DNA of 64,000 nucleotides. It comes from Ornithinimicrobium sediminis. GTDB lineage: Bacteria; Actinomycetota; Actinomycetes; Actinomycetales; Dermatophilaceae. The notes beneath the pieces were generated by a model. It had not been told where the DNA came from and ran no database searches. It saw only the letters and a list, made by a program, of their open reading frames with translations. This document shows positions 1 through 8,981 of this stretch, piece by piece. The stretch spans positions 186,001-250,000 of the forward strand of contig NZ_JAJSDQ010000001.1 in NCBI RefSeq assembly GCF_021272345.1, written 5' to 3'. The position numbers were made by a program, and so were the translations under genes. The number at the start of each line of letters is the position of its first letter. Within the stretch, counting starts at the first letter, position 1.

Positions 1-1470
1 CAGCTCTCCTCGACACACCCGGTCGCGGCCGACATGGTCGACCTCGACGCGGTGGAGGTGAACTTCGACGGCATCACCTACGCCAAAGGCGCCTCGGTGC
101 TCAAGCAGCTGGTGGCGTATGTCGGTCGCGAGGCCTTCCGGGACGGGCTGCGCGCCTACTTCGCCAAGCACGCCTGGGGCAACACCACCCTGGCCGACCT
201 GCTCGCCGAGCTGGAGCAGACCTCGGGTCGCGAGCTGCAGGGCTGGTCACAGCTGTGGCTGGAGACCGCCGGTGTCACGACGCTCACCCCGGAGCTCACC
301 GTCGAGGACGGTGTCATCCGCGAGGCCGCCGTCGTGCAGACCGCACCCGAGGCGCACCCCACCCTGCGGCCTCACCGCCTGGCCGTCGGCTGCTACGACC
401 TCAGCGGGGGTGCGCTGGTGCGCACGCACCGCATCGAGCTCGACGTCGACGGCGAGCGCACCGAGGTGCGCGAGCTGGTCGGCCGCCGGATGCCGGACCT
501 GCTGCTGGTCAACGACGACGACCTCGCCTACGCGAAGATCCGGCTGGACGAGCACTCGCTGGCCACGGCCCTCGGCGACCCGCGCGCGCTGACCGACTCG
601 CTGCCGCGGGCCCTGGTGCTCGGTGCGGCCTGGGACATGACCCGTGACGGACAGCTGCCGGCCACCGACTACGTGCGTCTGGTCACCCGGGCACTGCCGG
701 GTGAGGACGACTCGACGCTGCTGCGCACGCTGCTGCAGCAGGTGACGGTCGCCGCGCTGTCCTACACCGCTCCGGCACGCCGCGCAGAGCTCGTCCGCGA
801 GCTCACGACCGCGCTGCGGGGCGCTGCCTGGGCGTCCGAGCCGGGCAGCGACGCCCAGCTGCAGCTGGTGAGCGCGTGGGCCTCGTTCGCGCAGGACGAC
901 GCCGATGTCGCCCTGGTGCGCGGGCTGCTCACGGAGGACGCCCCGCTGGAAGGTCTGGCCCTCGACCAGGACATGCGCTGGACACTGCTGACGTCGCTGG
1001 CCACCGCGGGTGCCGCAGGCGCGGCGGAGGTCGAGGCCGAGCGGGAGCGGGACAACACCGCCACCGGTCGCGAGAAGGCGGCTCGTGCGCTCGCGTCGCG
1101 CCCGACCGCGGAGGCCAAGGAGGAGGCCTGGGTGGCCGCGGTCGAGGGCACCCAGCTGCCCAACGCCGTGATCGCATCGACGGCGCTGGGCTTCGGCCGG
1201 GTGCACGACACCGCACTGCTGCAGCCCTACGTCGAGCGCTACCACCGGGTGGTCGAGCAGGTGTGGGCCGACCGGACCCACCACATCGCCGAGGTGCTGG
1301 CGACCGGCTTCTACCCCGCCGCGGTGGCCGACCAGGGGCTGCTGGACGCCACCCAGGCGTGGCTCGACCGACACCCGGACGTGCCCGGCGGTCTGCGCCG
1401 CACCGTCGCCGAGAACCGGGACGGGGTGGCCCGCGCGGTGCGGGCCCAGCAGGCGGACACCCCCGCCTGA
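1..1470 (+). CDS. pepN: Aminopeptidase N (M1 family), C-terminal part, 5'-truncated by window edge
   Basis: Zn-dependent aminopeptidase that removes N-terminal residues from peptides in the cytoplasm. The reading frame is open from base 1, so the gene starts upstream and the catalytic GxMEN and HExxH motifs lie outside the window. What is seen is the end of the catalytic domain (VNFDGITYAKGASVL, then GWSQLWLETAG) followed by a long helical ERAP1-like C-terminal domain, which is the arrangement of actinobacterial PepN. It ends at a TGA just before a repeat-rich intergenic segment. Confidence is high for the family; substrate range is not visible. Confidence 0.9.
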   Translation, partial: QLSSTHPVAADMVDLDAVEVNFDGITYAKGASVLKQLVAYVGREAFRDGLRAYFAKHAWGNTTLADLLAELEQTSGRELQGWSQLWLETAGVTTLTPELTVEDGVIREAAVVQTAPEAHPTLRPHRLAVGCYDLSGGALVRTHRIELDVDGERTEVRELVGRRMPDLLLVNDDDLAYAKIRLDEHSLATALGDPRALTDSLPRALVLGAAWDMTRDGQLPATDYVRLVTRALPGEDDSTLLRTLLQQVTVAALSYTAPARRAELVRELTTALRGAAWASEPGSDAQLQLVSAWASFAQDDADVALVRGLLTEDAPLEGLALDQDMRWTLLTSLATAGAAGAAEVEAERERDNTATGREKAARALASRPTAEAKEEAWVAAVEGTQLPNAVIASTALGFGRVHDTALLQPYVERYHRVVEQVWADRTHHIAEVLATGFYPAAVADQGLLDATQAWLDRHPDVPGGLRRTVAENRDGVARAVRAQQADTPA

Positions 1471-1499
1471 GTCACGACCCGGGGTCAGCCCTCCCCCCG

Positions 1500-1690
1500 C
1501 TTGCGAGGGAGTTCCCGGTCCACACCGCCGCTTGCGAGGGAGTCTCCGAGACGTCGGAGCCGTCCTCGCTGGTCGGCGCGCGTCCCGGCCGCGCCGGCTC
1601 ACGCTGCAGACGCCCTCGCACAGCGTGTGTGTGCGGCGCAGGCTCCCTCGCACGGCGCGTGGGGCGGTGCACACTCCCTCGCAGGCGAGG
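1500..1690. repeat. Cluster of ACTCCCTCGC / GCGAGGGAGT repeats in both orientations
   Basis: Fills the gap between convergent pepN and malQ. CTTGCGAGGGAGT occurs at 1500-1512 and 1531-1543. The opposite orientation CTCCCTCGCA occurs at 1643-1652 and 1674-1683, with a CCCTCGCA variant near 1613. CCTCGCAGGCGAGG at 1677-1690 is itself a near-palindrome. The inverted pairs can form large alternative hairpins on either strand, so they could terminate both genes. The same words appearing four or more times suggests an intergenic repeat family rather than a simple terminator. Confidence 0.6.
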
Positions 1691-1700
1691 GGCGAGGGTG

Positions 1701-3833
1701 TCAGGAGCGGCGCGAGACCGTCCGCGCCAGCCGTCGCGCCGACCGGTAGGTGAACAGGTCCTCGAGCAGCACGGGGCGACCCTCCGGGCCGGCGAGGGGG
1801 ACCCGCCAGTTCGGGTACTCCTCGTCGGTGCCCGGCTGGTTGATGATGCGCCTGTCCTGGGCCAGGTCGGAGACCGACACCCCCAGCATCCGCGCCGGGG
1901 ACCAGGTGAGGTAGCGGTGCAGCGCCTCCACCTGTTCGGGGATGCCGGCCCCCGGGCGCAGCAGGCCACGGTCACGCAGCACCTGGAGCACCTCCTCGCG
2001 GGCGCCCTCGTCCTCGGCGCGCTCCTCCTCCAGCGGACGGGTCAGCAGCCCGAGGTTGTGCCGCAGGTCCAGGTGGACGCCGTCGAGATAGCCCGCCGTC
2101 GGCGGCAGGTCGTGCGTGGTGACGGTGGCCAGGCAGAGCTCGCGGTAGCGCTCGGGGGCCAGCGGACCGTGCTCGTCCCGCTCGAACCACAGGATCGAGG
2201 TGCCCAGGATGCCCCGCTCGCGCAGGTAGTCGCGCACCCAGGGCTCGACCGTGCCGAGGTCCTCACCGACGACGACGGCACCGGCCCGCTGTGCCTCCAG
2301 CATGAGGATGCCGATCATGGCGTCGTGGTCGTAGCGCACGTAGGTGCCCTGGTGGGGCTCCATGCCCTCGGGGATCCACCAGAGCCGGAACAGCCCGATG
2401 ACGTGGTCCACGCGCAGGCCACCGGCGTCGCGCAGGACGTTGCGGAGCATGTCGCGGTAGGGCGCGAAGCCCGCCTCGGCGAGCCGGTCCGGGCGCCACG
2501 GGGGCTGGCTCCAGTCCTGTCCGCGCTGGTTGTACTGGTCCCCCGGTGCTCCCACGGTCACGCCGCGAGCCAGCGCGCTGCCCAGGATCCAGGAGTCGGC
2601 CCCGGTGGGGTGCACACCGACGGCCAGGTCGTGGACGACACCGATCTGCATCCCGGTGTCGACCAGGTCCTTCTGCACCTTGGCCAGCTGCTCGGACAGG
2701 ACCCACTGCATCCAGCAGTGGAACTCCACCGCGTCCGAGTGCTGCTCGCGGAACGACTCCACGGCCGGGCTCTGCGGGTCGTGCAGCTCCTCGGGCCAGT
2801 CGCGCCACGACTGGCCGTGCTCGGCGACCAGCACGCACCAGGTGGCGTAGTCGATCAGCCCCTGGCCCTCGCGCTCGATGTAGGCGTGCAGGTTGCGCTC
2901 CCGCCGCAGTGACCGCGGCTGGCGGAAGACGAGGCGCAGCGCCGCCTCCTTGGCCACCCACACCGCGTCCCGCTCGAGGAACTCCAGCTCCAGGAAGCGC
3001 TTGGCGTCGTCGGAGTGCCACTCGACCAGCTGGCGCTCCGCGGCGGAGAGGTAGGCCACCTCCGGCACGTCCTCGACCCGGATGTAGAGGGGGCTGACGA
3101 AACGGCGGGACGTCGGCAGGTAGGGCGAAGGCTCCAACGGCGGCACCGGCTCGGCCGCGTGCAGCGGGTTGACCAGCACGAAGTCGGCGCCGAGACCGGC
3201 GGCCCAGGCCCCGGCGTCACCCAGGTCGGCCAGGTCGCCCACGCCCCAGGACTGGGCCGAGCGCATGGCGTAGAGCTGGGTCATCAGACCCCAGCGCTGC
3301 GTGCCGTCACCCTGCAGCGCGGGGGGCAGCTCGAGCGCGTTCGGGTAGACGACCAGAGGCATCCGCAGCCGGTCGCCGGAGGCGTCCGCGGGGGTCACCT
3401 CGATCTCGTGCCAGCCGAGCGGCAGGTCTCCCGGGACGCCGACCGTCAGCCGCACCCGGGTCACCCCGTCGACCTCCCGGGTCGGGCGCTCGCCCTCCAC
3501 CAGCCACAGGCCACGTACCTCCCCCGACTCCAGGCGGACACTGGCCAGCACGGCCTCCTGACCGGCGTCGACGTGCAGCGGCACACGGGGCTCACGTCCC
3601 TCGGGGACGACGTAGACCGGTGGCAGCGCACGTCGCCACGCCTCGACCTGACGCTCGGCGAGCGCCGCGGTGGCCGCCTCGTCGTCGGAGGCGTCCACGC
3701 CCAGCGCCCAGAGAACGGCGCGGATCGCCTCCGCGCTGACGAGGGTATGCCGGCCCTGCCAGTCCCAGAACTCCGTGGCGACGCCGTGGGCGTGCGCCAG
3801 CTCGGTCAGACTCGCGGGGAGCGGCTCAGTCAC
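1701..3833 (-). CDS. malQ: 4-alpha-glucanotransferase (amylomaltase, GH77)
   Basis: Disproportionates maltooligosaccharides in cytoplasmic glycogen/maltodextrin metabolism. The 710-residue product has the N-terminal beta-sandwich typical of actinobacterial MalQ, then the GH77 barrel. Visible signatures are GVGDLADLGD and LRVDHVIGLFRLWW (nucleophile Asp region), VVGEDLGTVE (acid/base Glu region) and TTHDLPPTAGYL (third carboxylate). Length matches actinobacterial MalQ, which is longer than plant DPE1. The GH13 alpha-glucosidase 1.5 kb away on the other strand fits shared alpha-glucan turnover. The ATG start follows a plausible purine stretch. Confidence 0.93.
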   Translation of the reverse strand: MTEPLPASLTELAHAHGVATEFWDWQGRHTLVSAEAIRAVLWALGVDASDDEAATAALAERQVEAWRRALPPVYVVPEGREPRVPLHVDAGQEAVLASVRLESGEVRGLWLVEGERPTREVDGVTRVRLTVGVPGDLPLGWHEIEVTPADASGDRLRMPLVVYPNALELPPALQGDGTQRWGLMTQLYAMRSAQSWGVGDLADLGDAGAWAAGLGADFVLVNPLHAAEPVPPLEPSPYLPTSRRFVSPLYIRVEDVPEVAYLSAAERQLVEWHSDDAKRFLELEFLERDAVWVAKEAALRLVFRQPRSLRRERNLHAYIEREGQGLIDYATWCVLVAEHGQSWRDWPEELHDPQSPAVESFREQHSDAVEFHCWMQWVLSEQLAKVQKDLVDTGMQIGVVHDLAVGVHPTGADSWILGSALARGVTVGAPGDQYNQRGQDWSQPPWRPDRLAEAGFAPYRDMLRNVLRDAGGLRVDHVIGLFRLWWIPEGMEPHQGTYVRYDHDAMIGILMLEAQRAGAVVVGEDLGTVEPWVRDYLRERGILGTSILWFERDEHGPLAPERYRELCLATVTTHDLPPTAGYLDGVHLDLRHNLGLLTRPLEEERAEDEGAREEVLQVLRDRGLLRPGAGIPEQVEALHRYLTWSPARMLGVSVSDLAQDRRIINQPGTDEEYPNWRVPLAGPEGRPVLLEDLFTYRSARRLARTVSRRS

Positions 3834-3914
3834 AGGTCGACCTCTCGTGTGGGTGGCGTGGTGCGGGTGGTGGGCAGGGCCAGTCTGTCACTCCCTCAGC
3901 AGGGATGGTCCACA

Positions 3915-4814
3915 ATGCAGCGTATGCCGTTCACGACGTGGGATGACTTCGCGACCTGGCTGCTGGGGCCCCCGCTGCGCATCGTGCTCGTCATCGTGCT
4001 GGCCCTCGTGGCCCGGTGGCTGGTCTTCCGCGCCATCGCCGGTGTCGAGGCCACGATGGTGGCCCGGGCCGAGGAGCACCAGCGCGGGACGGTCGACCGG
4101 ATGCTGTCGGTGGCCACCGGAGCCGAGGTCGAACGCCGCCGGCAGCGCTCCCTCACCCTGGGGTCGCTGCTGCGCAACATCACCGTGATCGTGATCTTCA
4201 CCGTGGCCTTCCTGACCGTGCTCGCCGAGTTCGGGGTCTCGCTGGCACCCTTGCTGGCCTCGGCCGGCATCGGCGGCATCGCGCTGGGCTTCGGTGCCCA
4301 GGCCCTGGTCAAGGACTTCCTGTCCGGGATCTTCATGATCATCGAGGACCAGTACGGCGTGGGCGACGTCATCGACACCGGCGAGGCGGTCGGCACCGTC
4401 GAGGAGGTCACCCTGCGCGTCACCCGGCTGCGGGACGCGAGCGGCGTCGTGTGGTTCATCCGCAACGGCGAGATCATCCGGATCGGCAACAAGAGCCAGG
4501 GCTGGGCGGTCGCGACCATCGACATCCCCGTGGCCTACGACGAGGACCCGGCCCGCGTCATACCGCTGCTCAACCGGGTCGTCGAGGACGTCTGGGACGA
4601 CCCCGAGCACCAGGACAAGCTGGTCGAGCAGCCGAGCGTCGCCGGCGTGGAGTCCGTCTCCGGTGGGGTGATGACCCTGCGCATCTTCGCCAAGTGCCAG
4701 CCCGGCGAGCAGTGGGGGATGCCACGCGTCATCAGGCAGCGGGTCAAGGCCGTCCTGGACGAGGAGGGGGTGCGCGGCCCGCAGATCAACCCCTACGGTC
4801 CGTCGCAGACCTGA
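3915..4814 (+). CDS. Small-conductance mechanosensitive channel (MscS family)
   Basis: Inner-membrane tension-gated channel for osmotic downshock. From ATG 3915 the product is 299 residues. Hydrophobic helices lie near residues 15-37 and 85-110, and the pore-lining helix contains GIGGIALGFGAQALVKDF. This is followed by the MscS beta-domain (IIEDQYGVGDVI) and the C-terminal alpha/beta domain. An ATG at 3924 is an alternative start. The open frame extends far upstream antisense to malQ, but that extension has no family similarity and is rejected. Single-domain MscS length is normal. Confidence 0.9.
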   Translation: MQRMPFTTWDDFATWLLGPPLRIVLVIVLALVARWLVFRAIAGVEATMVARAEEHQRGTVDRMLSVATGAEVERRRQRSLTLGSLLRNITVIVIFTVAFLTVLAEFGVSLAPLLASAGIGGIALGFGAQALVKDFLSGIFMIIEDQYGVGDVIDTGEAVGTVEEVTLRVTRLRDASGVVWFIRNGEIIRIGNKSQGWAVATIDIPVAYDEDPARVIPLLNRVVEDVWDDPEHQDKLVEQPSVAGVESVSGGVMTLRIFAKCQPGEQWGMPRVIRQRVKAVLDEEGVRGPQINPYGPSQT

Positions 4815-4840
4815 GCGCGCGCGGATGCGAGACTGGGTCG

Positions 4841-5248
4841 GTGAGCCAGCAGCCCCAGTCCGCGGATCCGCAGCAGACCTTCTACGAGCGCGTCGGCGGC
4901 CACGAGACCTTCGTCAGGCTCGTGCACGAGTTCTACGTGGGTGTCGCGAACGACCAGCCGCTGCGTGACCTCTACCCCGAGGAGGACCTCGGCCCCGCGG
5001 AGGAGCGGCTGCGGATGTTCCTGGAGCAGTACTGGGGTGGCCCCACCACCTACAGCGAGCAGCGCGGCCACCCGCGGCTGCGGATGCGCCACATGCCGTA
5101 TGCGGTGACCCCCGACCAGCGCGACCGCTGGCTGAGGCACATGAACGCGGCGATCGACAGCCTGCACCTGGACCCGATGGACGACCACCAGATGCGTGCC
5201 TACATGGCGCACGCCGCGCACTTCATGGTCAACGCCGACGACGCATGA
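4841..5248 (+). CDS. glbO: Group II truncated haemoglobin (trHbO-like)
   Basis: Small haem protein of the 2-on-2 globin fold, about 135 residues. TFYERVGGHETFVRLVHEFY, YWGGPTTYSEQRGHPRLRMRH (split over the E and F helices, proximal His in the final RH) and MRAYMAHAAHFMVN are typical group II signatures. The GTG at 4841 is the likely start because it begins the globin-like sequence directly. A weak -10-like GAGACT lies 6 nt upstream. It follows the MscS gene closely (26 bp). Expected role: oxygen/NO chemistry or redox sensing; physiology is not visible. Confidence 0.88.
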   Translation: MSQQPQSADPQQTFYERVGGHETFVRLVHEFYVGVANDQPLRDLYPEEDLGPAEERLRMFLEQYWGGPTTYSEQRGHPRLRMRHMPYAVTPDQRDRWLRHMNAAIDSLHLDPMDDHQMRAYMAHAAHFMVNADDA

Positions 5249-5308
5249 TCTGGCAGGGCGAATGACAGGACGTCCACCCACGGCGACCGTGCGGCATCAT
5301 GGACGCCC

Positions 5309-7024
5309 GTGACCTCTGCACCGAAGCCTGCTCCCCGCACCTCCGAGACCGCGACCGGTGCCGTCCCCTGGTGGCGGCACGCGGTGATCTACCAGGTCTA
5401 CCCTCGCTCGTGGGCGGACGGCAACGCCGACGGGGTCGGTGACCTGCCCGGCATCACCCGTCGCCTGCCCTACCTGCGCGACCTCGGGGTCGACGCCATC
5501 TGGATCAGCCCGTTCTACGTCTCCCCGATGGCCGACGCCGGCTACGACGTGGCCGACTACCGGCAGGTCGACCCGGTCTTCGGCACGCTCGAGGACGCCG
5601 ACGCCCTCATCGCCACCGCCCACGACCTGGGTCTGCGCGTCATCGTGGACCTCGTGCCGAACCACACCTCCGACCAGCACGAGTGGTTCCAGGAGGCACT
5701 GGTCGGGGGACCGGGGTCCCCCGAGCGGGAGCGCTACATGTTCCGTGAGGGTGCAGGGGACGGCTCGGAGCCTCCCAACAACTGGCGCTCCGTCTTCGGC
5801 GGCCCGGCCTGGACGCGGGTCACCGAGGCCGACGGCTCCCCCGGGCAGTGGTACCTCCACATCTTCGACGTCACCCAGCCCGACCTGAACTGGGAGCGCA
5901 CCGAGGTGCGCGAGATGTTCCACGACGTGCTGCGCTTCTGGCTGGACCGGGGCGTCGACGGCTTCCGGGTGGACGTCGCCCACGGCCTGGTCAAGGAGGC
6001 CGGCCTGCCCGACGTCGACCACCAGCCGCATCTGCTGGAGTCCGACAGCGGCCACGTCCGGCACCCCATGTGGGACCAGGACGGCGTGCACGAGGTCTAC
6101 CGGGGGTGGCGGGAGGTGCTGGACTCCTACAACCCCGACGGTGACCCCGACGCGGACCGCATCCTGGTGGCCGAGGCGTGGGTCGAGCCGTTGGAGCGGC
6201 TGGCCGACTACACCCGCGCCGACGAGATGCACCAGGCGTTCAACTTCCCCTTCCTGGAGTGCCCGTGGCAGGCCGACGACCTGCGGGAGGTGGTCACCCG
6301 CTCGATGGAGGTGGCGCACGACGTCGGCGCGCCCACCACCTGGGTGCTCTCCAACCACGACGTGGTGCGGCACGCCAGCCGGCTCGGCCTGCCGGTCGGG
6401 CGGCGGCGCCCCAACGGGATCGGCCTCGAGGACCCTCAGCCCAACGCCGTGCTGGGCCTGCGCCGGGCCCGCGCCGCCACGGCACTCATGCTGGCCCTGC
6501 CGGGCTCGGCCTACCTCTACCAGGGCGAGGAGCTCGGGCTGCCCGAGCACACCGCCCTGCCCGACGCGGTGCGCCAGGACCCGGCGTGGTTCCGCAGCGA
6601 GCACACGGAGCGTGGCCGTGACGGCTGCCGCATCCCCATGCCCTGGGAGGCCGGGGCCACGGCCTACGGCTTCGGCGACACGTGGGACACCTGGCTGCCC
6701 CAGCCCGAGGTCTACGGCGCGCTCGCCGCGGACCGTCAGGCGGGCGTCGACGGCTCGACCCTGGAGCTCTACCGTGCGCTGCTGCGCCTGCGCCACGACG
6801 ACCACCTCGGGGCCGGCGACCTGGAGTGGGTCGAGGGCTACGGCGAGGACACGGTGGCGCTGCGGGTCAGGGGGGCCGACGGCCGTGCGGTCGTGGTGCT
6901 GACCCACCTGGGCGACCAGCCCCTGCCGCTGCCGCTGCCGGAGGGTGCACAGGTGCTGGTCAGCACGCATCCCCTGGTCGACGACGCCCTGCCCACGGAC
7001 ACCACGGTCTGGCTGCGCGGCTGA
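5309..7024 (+). CDS. Alpha-glucosidase / oligo-1,6-glucosidase-type glycoside hydrolase (GH13)
   Basis: Cytoplasmic GH13 hydrolase of 571 residues that releases glucose from short alpha-glucosides. Visible motifs are YQVYPRSWADGNADGVGD, GVDAIWISPFY, VDLVPNHTSDQHEWF (region I), GFRVDVAHGL (nucleophile Asp), LVAEAW (acid Glu) and LSNHDVVRH (transition-state Asp). The C-terminal all-beta domain is present. The GTG start lies 8 nt after a CATCAT -10-like box. Substrate (maltose, isomaltose or trehalose) cannot be decided by eye. A perfect hairpin follows the stop. Confidence 0.88.
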   Translation: MTSAPKPAPRTSETATGAVPWWRHAVIYQVYPRSWADGNADGVGDLPGITRRLPYLRDLGVDAIWISPFYVSPMADAGYDVADYRQVDPVFGTLEDADALIATAHDLGLRVIVDLVPNHTSDQHEWFQEALVGGPGSPERERYMFREGAGDGSEPPNNWRSVFGGPAWTRVTEADGSPGQWYLHIFDVTQPDLNWERTEVREMFHDVLRFWLDRGVDGFRVDVAHGLVKEAGLPDVDHQPHLLESDSGHVRHPMWDQDGVHEVYRGWREVLDSYNPDGDPDADRILVAEAWVEPLERLADYTRADEMHQAFNFPFLECPWQADDLREVVTRSMEVAHDVGAPTTWVLSNHDVVRHASRLGLPVGRRRPNGIGLEDPQPNAVLGLRRARAATALMLALPGSAYLYQGEELGLPEHTALPDAVRQDPAWFRSEHTERGRDGCRIPMPWEAGATAYGFGDTWDTWLPQPEVYGALAADRQAGVDGSTLELYRALLRLRHDDHLGAGDLEWVEGYGEDTVALRVRGADGRAVVVLTHLGDQPLPLPLPEGAQVLVSTHPLVDDALPTDTTVWLRG

Positions 7025-7033
7025 CCGCACCGG

Positions 7034-7064
7034 CGCGCACCGGGCAGGGCCTGCCCGGTGCGCG
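7034..7064. terminator. Bidirectional hairpin terminator between convergent genes
   Basis: Perfect 14-bp stem (CGCGCACCGGGCAG paired with CTGCCCGGTGCGCG) with a 3-nt loop, lying between the alpha-glucosidase stop and the MFS transporter stop. There is no clear U-tract on either strand, as is common in high-GC actinobacteria. Confidence 0.8.
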
Positions 7065-7069
7065 CGGCC

Positions 7070-8365
7070 TCAGCGCACCGGGCGGGTGTCCGCCTCGTCA
7101 CTCTCCGCCTCGCCGGAGAGCGCGTCGAGCGAACGGGGCAGGTCTCGCATCATCGGCAGGGGGCTGAGCACCACCGGCAGGGCCGCCAGGGCGAAGAGCA
7201 CGACCGTGGCCCAGAGCGCCGGGACGACGCCGACGGCCGCGCCGACGAAGCCACCGGTCAGGGCACCGAGCGGGATCGGCCCCCAGACGAGGAAGCGGAT
7301 CGAGGCGTTCATCCTGCCCAGCAGGGGCTTGGGGCACAGCCGCTGCCGGAAGCTGACCTGCACGATGTTGTAGACCACGACCGACCACCCCATCAGCAGG
7401 GCACCGGCCATGAGCACCGGCACGGTCGTGGGCAGAGCGCTGGCGAGCGGCGTGGCCACTGCCCCCACGGGCACGACGAGGGCCGCCAGCGGGATGGAGC
7501 GTCCCTCCCCCACCCAGGCGGCGAAGCGCGCGGCGCTCAGCGCGCCGAGCAGCCCGCCGGCGGCACCGACGGAGAGCAGCAGACCCAGGGTGGTCTCGGC
7601 CAGCCCGAGGGTGCGCAGCACGTAGATGACGAACAGCGCCTCGACGAAGCCGCTGGTGAAGTTGGACAGGCCGGTGCACGCGGTGATCCGGACCAGGAGC
7701 GGGTGCCTGACGACGAAGGACAGCCCTTCACCGATCTCGGTGCGCAGCGGCCGGCGGGCCTGCCGGTCGGGTGCCTGCTCGACGTGGCGGACACGGCTGA
7801 CGAAGAGCGAGGAGAGCGCCATGCACACCGAGGTCACCGCGATGGCGTAGGGCGAGCCGACCACCCGGACCAGCACCGCGCCGAGCGCCGGCCCGGCGAC
7901 CGCGGCCGTCTGCTGGCTGGCCTGCAGCTTGCCGTTGGCGTCGGCGATCTGGTCGCCCTCGACGATCTGCGGCAGGTAGGACTGGTTGGCCACGTCGAAG
8001 AAGACGGTGACCGCCCCGGTGACCAGCGCGACGACATACACCTGCCACATCGCGAGCACACCGGCCCACCAGGCGAGCGGCAGCGCGAGCAGCAGCACGG
8101 CGCGGGTGAGGTCGCCGATCACGAGGACCCGCTTCTTGCGCCAGCGGTCGACCCACGCGCCGGCGGGCAGGCTGAGCAGCAGGAAGGCCAGCATCTGCAG
8201 GGCACCGAGCAGCCCCATCTGGACCTCGTTGGCCTCGAGCACCTGCACTGCCAGGATCGGGATCGCCAGGCCGACGATCTGCATGCCGAAGACGCTGACG
8301 GTGTCACCGGCCCAGATCAGGCGGAAGTCGTGGTGGCGCCACAAGGAGGCGCTGCGCGAGGTCAT
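7070..8365 (-). CDS. Major facilitator superfamily (MFS) exporter
   Basis: Twelve-helix drug/proton-antiporter-type membrane protein of about 431 residues from ATG 8365; a GTG at 8374 is an alternative start. It resembles the actinobacterial DHA3-like group (FRLIWAGDTVSVFGMQI near the N-terminus, then LLLSLPAGAWVDRWRKKRVL, a motif-A loop). It is divergent from a winged-helix regulator, with an inverted-repeat operator in the shared promoter region. The context suggests regulator-controlled efflux of an unknown compound. Confidence 0.88.
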   Translation of the reverse strand: MTSRSASLWRHHDFRLIWAGDTVSVFGMQIVGLAIPILAVQVLEANEVQMGLLGALQMLAFLLLSLPAGAWVDRWRKKRVLVIGDLTRAVLLLALPLAWWAGVLAMWQVYVVALVTGAVTVFFDVANQSYLPQIVEGDQIADANGKLQASQQTAAVAGPALGAVLVRVVGSPYAIAVTSVCMALSSLFVSRVRHVEQAPDRQARRPLRTEIGEGLSFVVRHPLLVRITACTGLSNFTSGFVEALFVIYVLRTLGLAETTLGLLLSVGAAGGLLGALSAARFAAWVGEGRSIPLAALVVPVGAVATPLASALPTTVPVLMAGALLMGWSVVVYNIVQVSFRQRLCPKPLLGRMNASIRFLVWGPIPLGALTGGFVGAAVGVVPALWATVVLFALAALPVVLSPLPMMRDLPRSLDALSGEAESDEADTRPVR

Positions 8366-8382
8366 GGACAGCACTCTGGAGC

Positions 8383-8408
8383 AAGTGATTGGGTTTTGTC
8401 AATCACTT
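8383..8408. promoter_or_regulatory. Palindromic operator in divergent promoter region
   Basis: AAGTGATTG (8383-8391) and CAATCACTT (8400-8408) form a perfect 9-bp inverted repeat separated by 8 bp. It sits between the MFS gene and the divergent HTH regulator and overlaps a possible -35 element (TTGTCA, 8396-8401). It is the best candidate site for autoregulation by the adjacent regulator. Confidence 0.75.
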
Positions 8409-8421
8409 TGTCGTCGATGAC

Positions 8422-8427
8422 TACACT
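8422..8427 (+). promoter_or_regulatory. -10 box of leaderless regulator mRNA
   Basis: TACACT ends 6 nt before ATG 8434 and no Shine-Dalgarno sequence is present. The spacing implies transcription starting at or next to the start codon. Confidence 0.5.
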
Positions 8428-8433
8428 GCCCGT

Positions 8434-8979
8434 ATGCCGTCCGCCCCGCAGCCCGCCGAGCCGGCGGGGACCTTCGAGCCGCGTGAGGCCACCGACGCCG
8501 AGGCCCGGGCGCTCGCCTCGGGCCTGCGTCTGCGCATCCTGCGGCTGACGCTGGACGCGGCCCTCACCAACAAGGAGATCGCCGACGAGCTCGGGCGACC
8601 CCCGGCCTCGGTGCTGCACCACGTGCGCACCCTCGTCCGCACCGGCTACCTCCGCGCCGAGGAGCCCCGGCGCGGGGCCCGCGGGGCCCGCGAGATCCCC
8701 TACCGGGCCACCGGCAAGTCGTGGTACGTGAGCTCCAGCTCCGGCAGCAGCTCCATGCTGGACGCCTTCCTCTCCGAGATCCGGTCCGTGCCCGAGGACC
8801 AGCGTGAGATGGCCCGCCTGGGGCTGCGCCTGTCCGAGGAGGACCTCGAGGAGCTCACCCAGCGTCTCTACGCGCTGCTGCGCGAGCTGCACGACCGGCC
8901 CCGCGACCCTGCGGGCAGGCCGATGTCGCTGTTCGTCGCCCTGCACCCCGACACCTCCACGCCCCGTCGCGAGGGCTGA
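8434..8979 (+). CDS. Winged-helix transcriptional regulator (ArsR-like)
   Basis: Protein of 181 residues with a helix-turn-helix in the first half: ALASGLRLRILRLTLDA, then LTNKEIADELGRPPASVLHHVRTLVRTGYL, which is the classic winged-helix recognition segment of the ArsR/HTH_20 type. The C-terminal half is helical (EMARLGLRLSEEDLEELTQR) and probably mediates dimerisation or ligand binding. ATG 8434 was chosen over an upstream in-frame ATG because a TACACT box sits 6 nt before it. Divergent to the MFS exporter, it probably represses that gene through the 8383-8408 palindrome. No metal-binding cysteine motif is seen. Confidence 0.82.
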   Translation: MPSAPQPAEPAGTFEPREATDAEARALASGLRLRILRLTLDAALTNKEIADELGRPPASVLHHVRTLVRTGYLRAEEPRRGARGAREIPYRATGKSWYVSSSSGSSSMLDAFLSEIRSVPEDQREMARLGLRLSEEDLEELTQRLYALLRELHDRPRDPAGRPMSLFVALHPDTSTPRREG

Positions 8980-8981
8980 GG

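Noticed and set aside
3015-3914. 300-residue N-terminal extension of the MscS gene
   Set aside because: It is antisense to malQ and unlike any MscS family member; the family sequence begins at ATG 3915.
247-7030. Very long open frames antisense to pepN, malQ and the alpha-glucosidase
   Set aside because: They are shadows of high-GC coding frames: compositionally biased (Gly/Arg/Pro/Val-rich), with no family motifs and lying wholly opposite well-recognised genes.
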